Program-made: the position numbers and the translations under genes | The notes under the pieces: model-generated | The model's database searches: none | Told to the model about the DNA's origin: nothing | What the model saw: the letters and a program-made list of their open reading frames with translations, nothing else | DNA from: SIG455 sp045659025 | GTDB lineage: Bacteria > Bacillota > Clostridia > UMGS1810 | Direction: 5' to 3' | Assembly: GCA_045659025.1 (NCBI GenBank) | Contig: JAZOWA010000035.1 | Coordinates: forward strand, 1 to 27,425 | DNA length: 27,425 nt | In this document: in pieces, positions 23,105-27,425 of the stretch | Layout of the letters: every line of letters begins with the position of its first letter | Position numbering within the stretch: the stretch's first letter is position 1

Positions 23105-23542
23105 TTATCGTCTTTCTTTGAAAAAGTCTGTGAGAATTTTAGAGCATTCATCTTCCATTATGCCGTAAAAAACCTCTGTTTTGTGATTGAACAGTTGCTT
23201 TGTAACCAAATCGGCTACGGATCCGCAGCAACCTGCATTCTTATCCATTGCACCGATATAGAGACCTCGGATGCGGGCATTAAGTATTGCTCCCGTACAC
23301 ATGGCACAAGGCTCTAAAGTGACGTACAAATCACATCCCGTAAGGCGAGACGTGCCGAGGGCTTCGCACGCCCTTCTGATTGCGATAATCTCGGCGTGGG
23401 CGGTGGGGTCGCTCTCTGCCTCGGTAAGGTTATGGGCAGAGGCGATTATCTTCATATCCTTCACCACAACCGCGCCAACGGGGACTTCACCCTTCTCATA
23501 TGCTATCTGCGCCTGTTCAAAGGCCTTTTCCATATAATTCAT
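23105..23542 (-). CDS. tadA: tRNA-specific adenosine-34 deaminase
   Basis: TadA converts A34 of tRNA-Arg(ACG) to inosine, an essential wobble edit. The 145-aa protein has the zinc-deaminase motifs HAE at 49-51 (TAHAEIIAIR) and PCAMC with C79 and C82. NA.IRG.YIGAMD after it is typical of TadA rather than of cytidine deaminases. The ATG at 23542 follows AGAGG with 6-nt spacing. The start lies 1 bp from the stop of the ttcA-like gene, so the two tRNA-modifying enzymes are translated from one message. Confidence 0.93.
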   Translation of the reverse strand: MNYMEKAFEQAQIAYEKGEVPVGAVVVKDMKIIASAHNLTEAESDPTAHAEIIAIRRACEALGTSRLTGCDLYVTLEPCAMCTGAILNARIRGLYIGAMDKNAGCCGSVADLVTKQLFNHKTEVFYGIMEDECSKILTDFFKERR

Positions 23543-23543
23543 A

Positions 23544-24257
23544 TTATTCCTCTACCTTCCAGCCGTCAAGGCCTCTCACCATAGCGCCGAACACCCGTTC
23601 CTTGAATCCCTTATCCTCTCTGTGCTTCTCAGCAACAAAGTCCTTCATGCTCTGGCGTTTGGTGTTGCCGTCTTCGGGGCACTTATTGATTACGATAGGC
23701 AATTCGCTATTTTTAGCAAAGGATTTGATATATTTCTCAGGTGTATACACAAGGGGTCGTATAAGGGTGATACCCTTCCTGTCAAGATATGTGACGGGGG
23801 AAAAGCAATTAAGACGCCCCTCATAGAAAAGGCTTAAGAAGAATGTCTCTATGGCATCATCATTATGATGACCAAAGGCCACCTTCCTGCAACCCAGCTC
23901 CAACGCCTTCTCATTGAGAGCGCCCTTTCGCATTTTGGAACACAGAGCGCAGGGGTTGGACTCGTTGCGGATATCAAACACCACGGCCTTGATATCCGTC
24001 TTGACAACGGTGTAGTTAACACCCAATTCCTCGCAAAGACGGGCAATAGGTGTGAAGTCCGTACCCTCAAAGCCCAGATCAAGAGTGATTGCCTCTATCT
24101 CAAAGGATTTAGGATAGAATCTTCTCAAAGCGCACATACCCGTAAGAAGCGCCAGACTATCCTTACCGCCCGACACACCTACGGCGATTTTATCGCCCTC
24201 TTCAATCATATTATAGTCGTCAACCGCGCGACGCATATAACTTAGTAATCTCTGCAT
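23544..24257 (-). CDS. ttcA: TtcA-like tRNA 2-thiocytidine synthetase
   Basis: TtcA adenylates and thiolates C32 of certain tRNAs using an iron-sulfur cluster. The 237-aa protein has the PP-loop SGGKDS at 29-34. The cluster cysteines C103 and C106 are in CALCSKMRKGAL, and a third at C193 (NKCPEDG) matches the three-cysteine pattern of E. coli TtcA. HHNDDAIETFF near 130-140 is also family-typical. TtcA-like proteins of Bacillota vary in substrate, so the exact modification is inferred. The ATG at 24257 follows AGAGGTTAAGG. It lies only 28 bp behind the tRNA-Gly terminator, with no promoter of its own visible. Confidence 0.85.
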   Translation of the reverse strand: MQRLLSYMRRAVDDYNMIEEGDKIAVGVSGGKDSLALLTGMCALRRFYPKSFEIEAITLDLGFEGTDFTPIARLCEELGVNYTVVKTDIKAVVFDIRNESNPCALCSKMRKGALNEKALELGCRKVAFGHHNDDAIETFFLSLFYEGRLNCFSPVTYLDRKGITLIRPLVYTPEKYIKSFAKNSELPIVINKCPEDGNTKRQSMKDFVAEKHREDKGFKERVFGAMVRGLDGWKVEE

Positions 24258-24284
24258 ACCTTAACCTCTGAAAACTGAATATAC

Positions 24285-24313
24285 AAAAAAGCCGTATCCA
24301 TGAGATACGGCTT
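24285..24313 (-). terminator. Intrinsic terminator after tRNA-Gly
   Basis: A 10-bp stem, AAGCCGTATC/GATACGGCTT with a TCATG loop, is followed by TTTTTTG on the minus strand. The ttcA-like start lies 28 nt beyond, so read-through would express ttcA and tadA. Confidence 0.88.
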
Positions 24314-24321
24314 AACATAAG

Positions 24322-24393
24322 AGCGGAAGACGAGATTCGAACTCGCGACGTTCACCTTGGCAAGGTGACGCTCTACCACTGAGCCACTCCCGC
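24322..24393 (-). tRNA. tRNA-Gly (anticodon GCC)
   Basis: On the minus strand the gene starts GCGGGAGTGGCTCAG and ends in CTTCCGC plus discriminator U; the acceptor stem pairs fully with one G-U. The anticodon arm TCACC-TTGCCAA-GGTGA gives GCC. The T arm contains GAGTTCGAATCTC. CCA is not encoded. A perfect promoter lies upstream and a terminator downstream. Confidence 0.97.
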
Positions 24394-24410
24394 AAACAAC
24401 TTACTATGTG

Positions 24411-24439
24411 ATTATAGCAGAGGATTTTTTGTTTGTCAA
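24411..24439 (-). promoter_or_regulatory. Consensus promoter of tRNA-Gly
   Basis: Perfect TTGACA (24434-24439), 17-bp spacer, perfect TATAAT (24411-24416), 17 bp before the mature tRNA. Confidence 0.92.
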
Positions 24440-24464
24440 GGGTTTTTAATTATTTTTTTGACAA

Positions 24465-24497
24465 TAAAAAACGACACTGCCATTTTGACAGTGTCGT
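24465..24497 (-). terminator. Intrinsic terminator after galE
   Basis: A 9-bp perfect stem, ACGACACTG (24471-24479) with CAGTGTCGT (24489-24497), is followed on the minus strand by TTTTTATTG. It ends the galM-like/galE transcript. Confidence 0.88.
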
Positions 24498-24510
24498 CTG
24501 ATCTCCATTA

Positions 24511-25515
24511 TTACATTCCGTTGGGATTATTGATGGTGAAGTTCCATGAGGTTGCACACATCTCGTCTATGCCGTACTTGGCTTCCCAGCCGAGAAGCTC
24601 TCTGGACTTATCGGGGTTAGCATAGCACTCTGCAATATCACCGGGACGACGGGGAGCGATTTCGTATTTAATCTCTCTGCCACACGCCTTCTCGTATGCC
24701 TTTACAACCTCCAATACGCTGTATCCGTTACCTGTGCCGAGATTATATGCATCTACACCGGTAGTGCCCATAACCTTCTCTACCGCTTTAATATGGCCAA
24801 GACTCAAATCAACTACGTGGATATAATCACGAACTCCTGTGCCGTCTTTGGTGTTATAGTCATTGCCAAACACGTTGAGGTGGTCGAGTCTGCCAACTGC
24901 AACCTGGGCAATATAAGGAACGAGGTTATTGGGGATACCGTTAGGATCCTCACCTATAAGACCGCTGGAATGAGCGCCGATAGGATTGAAATAACGAAGC
25001 AGGGCAATGCTCCACTCGTTATCAGATACATAAATATCACGGAGAATCTGCTCTATCATAAGCTTGGTGCTGCCGTAGGGATTAGTGGTAGAAAGGGGGA
25101 AATCTTCACTGATAGGTACAGATGCGGGATTACCATACACAGTAGCAGATGATGAGAATACAATCTTCTTGCATCCGTGTTTGCGCATCACATCACAAAG
25201 AACGAGGGTTGAACCAATGTTATTGTGGTAATACTCAATGGGCATTGCAACGGATTCACCTACCGCTTTAAGACCTGCAAAGTGTATAACCGCATCAATG
25301 CTATTCTCCTCAAAAATCTTCTCAACAGCTTCACGGTCAAGCAAATCTGCCTCGTAGAATTTGAAATCCTTGCCTGTGATTTTCTTGATTCTCTTGAGGG
25401 ATTCGGGCTTGGAATTGCTGAAATTATCGATAATGGCAATATCATATCCCGCCTCTAAAAGCTCTACGCTGGTGTGACTGCCGATATAACCGGCTCCGCC
25501 TGTAACAAGTATCAT
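24511..25515 (-). CDS. galE: UDP-glucose 4-epimerase
   Basis: GalE interconverts UDP-glucose and UDP-galactose with bound NAD, for galactose use (Leloir pathway) and for surface-sugar precursors. The 334-aa length is typical. The Rossmann motif GGAGYIGSH spans 6-14, the catalytic segment SSSATVYG is at 121-128, and the YxxxK pair is Y147/K151 (NPYGSTK). RYFNPIGAH near 172-180 is also GalE-typical. The ATG at 25515 follows AAGAGGAG. It lies 14 bp behind the galM-like epimerase gene, which supports a role in galactose metabolism. Confidence 0.95.
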   Translation of the reverse strand: MILVTGGAGYIGSHTSVELLEAGYDIAIIDNFSNSKPESLKRIKKITGKDFKFYEADLLDREAVEKIFEENSIDAVIHFAGLKAVGESVAMPIEYYHNNIGSTLVLCDVMRKHGCKKIVFSSSATVYGNPASVPISEDFPLSTTNPYGSTKLMIEQILRDIYVSDNEWSIALLRYFNPIGAHSSGLIGEDPNGIPNNLVPYIAQVAVGRLDHLNVFGNDYNTKDGTGVRDYIHVVDLSLGHIKAVEKVMGTTGVDAYNLGTGNGYSVLEVVKAYEKACGREIKYEIAPRRPGDIAECYANPDKSRELLGWEAKYGIDEMCATSWNFTINNPNGM

Positions 25516-25529
25516 ATATATCTCTCCTC

Positions 25530-26384
25530 TTAATTGATTTCTATTCCATGATAAAAGGTGTATTCACCTTTGGGTGCTAATGTGTTAATAAATCGTTTCT
25601 CACAGAGCTCGTAGCCATCTCCCTCATAAGGGCAGAAACCATCCCACGGCTCTACACAGATAAACTTCGCCTCGGGCATCTTCCAGAAGCCTAACTTATC
25701 GCAATCAAAATGGACCGTGAGACTGCCTTCTCCCCCTTTGCGACGAAGGGTGACGCGGTTGGACCTGATATCCTTAAAAAATATTCCATCAACGGCGAAA
25801 TAAGAATCGGAAAGCTCTAACGTATCTGTATTGCCGAAGTCAAAGGTCTTACCCTCCCACACGGGTCGGTCAAGCATAAGGCGTACCAGATGCTCCTCCT
25901 CACCAAACTCCAGCACATAATCATCTATTGTGCCGCCATCAAACAGAGCATATCCCTCGTGGGAACCCATATTGAAATACATGGGTGTATCGGCTGAGGT
26001 GTTTACCACCTTATAATACGCATTGAGTTTATTGCCTTCCAAAGTAAAGGTGACCGTGAAATCGTATTCAAAGGGATAGACAGATGCAGTATATTCGTCC
26101 TGAACAAGACGCAGGGTGATGGAATCTGCTCTATGGTCTATCACATCGAATTCGCTCCGGCTTGCAAAGCCGTGTTGAGGAAAGCTATAAGTTGCGCCTT
26201 TGTAGGTGTACTTATCGTCAAGAAGCGAACTCACCATAGGGAAAAGCACGGGAGCACAATCCTCCCAATAAGTTTCATCCCTCTCCCACATATATTCTTT
26301 GCCGTCTTTTACAATACTTCTAATCTCGGCGCCGTGGGTCTCCAGAGCAACTGACAAAATTTCATTTGATATATTAACAATCAT
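25530..26384 (-). CDS. Aldose 1-epimerase-like protein (LacX/GalM family)
   Basis: The 284-aa protein belongs to the galactose-mutarotase fold, in the shorter LacX-like branch. The His positions of the family are visible as H71 in FPQHGFAS and H142 in NMGSHEGYALF. A C-terminal CVEPWDG carries the expected catalytic Glu. Such enzymes interconvert alpha and beta hexoses before epimerase or kinase steps. The sugar is probably galactose because galE follows directly. The ATG at 26384 is the first codon of the operon. A palindrome (26411-26428) lies in its 5' leader. Confidence 0.88.
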   Translation of the reverse strand: MIVNISNEILSVALETHGAEIRSIVKDGKEYMWERDETYWEDCAPVLFPMVSSLLDDKYTYKGATYSFPQHGFASRSEFDVIDHRADSITLRLVQDEYTASVYPFEYDFTVTFTLEGNKLNAYYKVVNTSADTPMYFNMGSHEGYALFDGGTIDDYVLEFGEEEHLVRLMLDRPVWEGKTFDFGNTDTLELSDSYFAVDGIFFKDIRSNRVTLRRKGGEGSLTVHFDCDKLGFWKMPEAKFICVEPWDGFCPYEGDGYELCEKRFINTLAPKGEYTFYHGIEIN

Positions 26385-26410
26385 TATATCTGCTCCGCAT
26401 ATCCTGATTT

Positions 26411-26428
26411 GTCACCCGAACGGGTGAC
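26411..26428. promoter_or_regulatory. Palindromic operator or hairpin in the galM-galE leader
   Basis: GTCACCCG-AA-CGGGTGAC, 8-bp perfect arms with a 2-nt centre, lies about 12-30 nt downstream of the expected transcription start. The form suits a repressor roadblock site, or an RNA hairpin with a short loop. The regulator is unknown. Confidence 0.5.
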
Positions 26429-26446
26429 GGAAATATGTACCATATA

Positions 26447-26476
26447 ATGATAACACAAATCAAGGTTTTTTGTCAA
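26447..26476 (-). promoter_or_regulatory. Promoter of the galM-like/galE operon
   Basis: Perfect TTGACA (26471-26476), 18-bp spacer, TATCAT (26447-26452). Confidence 0.6.
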
Positions 26477-26529
26477 TCGGCAAGGTTTTTTTGAGAATTA
26501 AAAAATTTTAACTTTTTTTCAAAAAAGTA

Positions 26530-26558
26530 TTGACTTTTACCTCAATAGTATGTATAAT
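26530..26558 (+). promoter_or_regulatory. Promoter of tRNA-Lys
   Basis: TTGACT (26530-26535), 17-bp spacer, perfect TATAAT (26553-26558), 25 bp before the tRNA. Confidence 0.88.
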
Positions 26559-26583
26559 TTCATTTGTAATTTGAAAAACGTAT

Positions 26584-26657
26584 GCACCTTTAGCTCAGCT
26601 GGCTAGAGCACCTGACTCTTAATCAGGGTGTCCGGGGTTCGAATCCCCGAAGGTGTA
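26584..26657 (+). tRNA. tRNA-Lys (anticodon CUU)
   Basis: The acceptor GCACCTT pairs with AAGGTGT (one G-U at the end) plus discriminator A. The anticodon arm CCTGA-CTCTTAA-TCAGG gives CTT, and the T arm CGGGG-TTCGAAT-CCCCG is intact. CCA is not encoded. A terminator starts 2 nt after the mature end. Confidence 0.96.
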
Positions 26658-26659
26658 TG

Positions 26660-26691
26660 AAAAAGGATGTCCTTAAAGGGCATCCTTTTTT
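26660..26691 (+). terminator. Intrinsic terminator after tRNA-Lys
   Basis: A 13-bp stem (26660-26672 / 26678-26690, one U-G) with a TTAAA loop ends in a T-run. Confidence 0.9.
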
Positions 26692-26697
26692 CGTATG

Positions 26698-26848
26698 TCA
26701 AATGGGATTCGAACCCTGTGAGGGCGTCGAGCGTTTAGAAAACAATCCCGGTGGGATTGTTTTCAGCGAGGCGGTGCGAAGGCGGGTACTGTGCAAAGCA
26801 CGGTCGCCGAGCAGGGCAGACGCGAAGCGGATGCATCCCCGAAGGTGT
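26698..26848 (+). repeat. Palindrome-rich element bearing copies of tRNA T-arm and 3'-end sequence
   Basis: This 150-bp non-coding stretch is richer in G+C than its surroundings. It begins with GGGATTCGAACCC (26704-26716), the inverse of a tRNA T arm. Next comes a perfect 12-bp hairpin, GAAAACAATCCC-GGT-GGGATTGTTTTC (26738-26764), then a 7-bp hairpin, ACTGTGC-AAA-GCACGGT (26788-26804) flanked by GGCG/CGCC. It ends with ATCCCCGAAGGTGT (26835-26848), an exact copy of the tRNA-Lys 3' end (26643-26656). It could be a dispersed small repeat that targets tRNA 3' ends, or the scar of an integrated element. Confidence 0.55.
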
Positions 26849-26902
26849 GAACAAATTAAAAGAAAATGTAGGAGTTTGAAAGGAAAGCAGATAATTTGTA
26901 TA

Positions 26903-26931
26903 TTGACAACTAAGATGTAATGATATATTAT
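26903..26931 (+). promoter_or_regulatory. Promoter of the leader/tRNA-Leu transcript
   Basis: Perfect TTGACA (26903-26908), 17-bp spacer, TATTAT (26926-26931). The predicted start near 26938 is about 205 nt upstream of the mature tRNA-Leu, so a long leader is transcribed first. Confidence 0.75.
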
Positions 26932-26976
26932 ATAATATGTGTAAATTAAGTGTTTCCTTGATGTACACAACATATT

Positions 26977-27142
26977 TGCGGATATGGCGGAATTTAAGTG
27001 ACACCCCAAGAGCATAGCGATTGGTGTGGTGGAACTTATGCCAAAACTGTCGTTGAAACAAGCACCTACGAAAGGTGCGCAGTTGAAACGGTACAGTTGA
27101 CGGCTAGAAGACTTTGTTATATCTCTATGTCATTACTATATA
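26977..27142 (+). ncRNA. Candidate structured leader RNA with partial tRNA-Leu copy
   Basis: TGCGGATATGGCGGAATT (26977-26994) repeats exactly the 5' end of tRNA-Leu (27143-27160). The 148 bp between show nested pairings. Hairpin A has TAAGT/ACTTA (26995-26999 / 27034-27038) enclosing ACACC/GGTGT (27001-27005 / 27023-27027). Hairpin B has AACTGT/ACAGTT (27045-27050 / 27093-27098) enclosing GCACCT/AGGTGC (27062-27067 / 27073-27078). GTTGAAAC occurs on both sides of the inner stem of B. It resembles no RNA class I can name. It may be a real leader RNA or the decayed remains of an inserted or duplicated sequence. Confidence 0.4.
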
Positions 27143-27143
27143 T

Positions 27144-27230
27144 GCGGATATGGCGGAATTGGCAGACGCGCATGGTTCAGGTCCATGTGAAAGCAATTTC
27201 ATGCAGGTTCAAGTCCTGTTATCCGCACCA
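27144..27230 (+). tRNA. tRNA-Leu (anticodon CAG)
   Basis: The acceptor GCGGATA pairs with TATCCGC, then discriminator A and an encoded CCA. The anticodon arm CATGG-TTCAGGT-CCATG gives CAG. The long variable arm TGAAA-GCAA-TTTCA is typical of Leu, and the T arm GCAGG-TTCAAGT-CCTGT is intact. A 16-bp terminator follows immediately. Confidence 0.97.
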
Positions 27231-27267
27231 AAAAAGTGTTTGTAACATACGTTACAAACACTTTTTT
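27231..27267. terminator. Strong bidirectional intrinsic terminator after tRNA-Leu
   Basis: A 16-bp perfect stem (27231-27246 / 27251-27266) with an ATAC loop and T-runs on both strands. It serves tRNA-Leu on the plus strand and the converging DUF554-like gene on the minus strand. Confidence 0.93.
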
Positions 27268-27297
27268 AATAGTAAAGTTCACAAATATGCACGCTCA

Positions 27298-27425
27298 TCA
27301 TATAAGTTGTAGAATAAAGTTTGCAATATTATATATAATCGGTGCAATAATAATTGCCGGTAAAAAATCTGCGACTTTGATTTTGGTTATTCCCATAAGG
27401 TTTGTTCCAATCATTATAATTAATA
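27298..27425 (-). CDS. DUF554-like membrane protein, C-terminal end only
   Basis: The last 42 codons enter from the right edge and end at TGA (27298-27300). The visible tail reads LIIMIGTNLMGITKIKVADF, then LPAIIIAPIIYNIANF. This matches the C-terminus of DUF554 membrane proteins, where a final span is preceded by (G)LNLLGI.KIKVAN and LPA. The function of DUF554 is unknown, though it is often called a putative membrane transporter. Only the last one or two membrane segments are visible, so confidence is moderate. Confidence 0.6.
   Translation of the reverse strand, partial: LIIMIGTNLMGITKIKVADFLPAIIIAPIIYNIANFILQLI

Noticed and set aside
26698..26848. CRISPR array or CRISPR leader
   Set aside because: No repeated unit with regular spacers is present; the palindromes are single and differ from each other.
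26657..26920. Arg- and Cys-rich open frames on both strands across the tRNA-Lys-associated element
   Set aside because: The frames follow palindromic G+C-rich repeat sequence, have no ribosome site and start within the tRNA terminator; non-coding repeat is the better reading.
26979..26999. Tiny frame MAEFK starting inside the upstream tRNA-Leu copy
   Set aside because: Its ATG is simply part of the duplicated tRNA sequence, and there is no ribosome site.
26995..27142. Group I or group II intron inserted in tRNA-Leu
   Set aside because: The segment is far too short, the downstream tRNA is complete by itself, and no intron core motifs are visible.
26938..27143. A second T-box or known riboswitch before tRNA-Leu
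   Set aside because: There is no GGTGGNACCGCG core and no match to aptamer signatures I know.
26998..27312. Open frame running from the tRNA-Leu leader through the tRNA and its terminator
   Set aside because: It passes through an intact tRNA and a strong terminator, so it cannot be a real protein gene.

Overview
The window reads as chromosomal DNA of an anaerobic Clostridia-type member of the Bacillota. Evidence is the near-consensus sigma-A promoters (TTGACA, 17 bp, TATAAT), strong AGGAGG-type ribosome sites, a T-box leader, an ARG-box-like operator, a methionine synthase split from its reactivation domain, and moderate-to-low GC with A/T-rich gaps. A family 28 polygalacturonase-type enzyme, sugar mutarotases and galE hint at a plant-polysaccharide-fed (gut or rumen) niche. 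That is inference; no rRNA or marker gene is present.

Layout. 1-2394 (minus): the arginine operon argG-argC-argJ (argJ cut by the window edge), with a promoter and an ARG-box-like operator in front of argG. 2614-3735 (minus): an SLC13/CitMHS-type permease. 3886-5884 (plus): a short-chain polyprenyl diphosphate synthase and a CapA-like metallophosphatase. 5940-10270 (minus): a tight five-gene run ending at a promoter near 10330: DUF4432 mutarotase, SGNH hydrolase, an unrecognised single-span membrane protein, BioY, nicotinamidase-like hydrolase. 10393-12010 (minus): orphan trpB behind a T-box leader, a possible 12-codon leader ORF and a perfect sigma-A promoter. 12021-15889 (minus): metF, the detached MetH reactivation domain, and metH without that domain, together the methyl-THF/methionine branch. 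15948-16529 (minus): a LOG-family protein. 16823-17929 (plus): an unrecognised four-span membrane protein and a CDP-alcohol phosphatidyltransferase. 17990-21906 (minus): M20 amidohydrolase, YerB-like lipoprotein, GH28. 22073-24393 (minus): tRNA-Gly(GCC), ttcA-like, tadA, acyltransferase 3. 24511-26384 (minus): a galM-like epimerase and galE. 26584-27230 (plus): tRNA-Lys(CUU) and tRNA-Leu(CAG). 27298-27425 (minus): the C-terminus of a DUF554-like membrane protein.

Most protein genes are ordinary metabolism. The least explained DNA is the 26.6-27.2 kb tRNA stretch. There, 14 bp of the tRNA-Lys 3' end recurs beyond a 190 bp palindrome-rich segment. Separately, 18 bp at the 5' end of tRNA-Leu recurs upstream, on the far side of a 148 bp segment that folds by eye into two nested hairpins, and the whole unit sits behind its own promoter. 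Other points of interest are the short leader ORFs in front of trpB and argG, palindromes at the acyltransferase and galM starts, and the position of two tRNA-modification genes directly behind a tRNA terminator. I see no defence system, prophage, transposase or CRISPR array.
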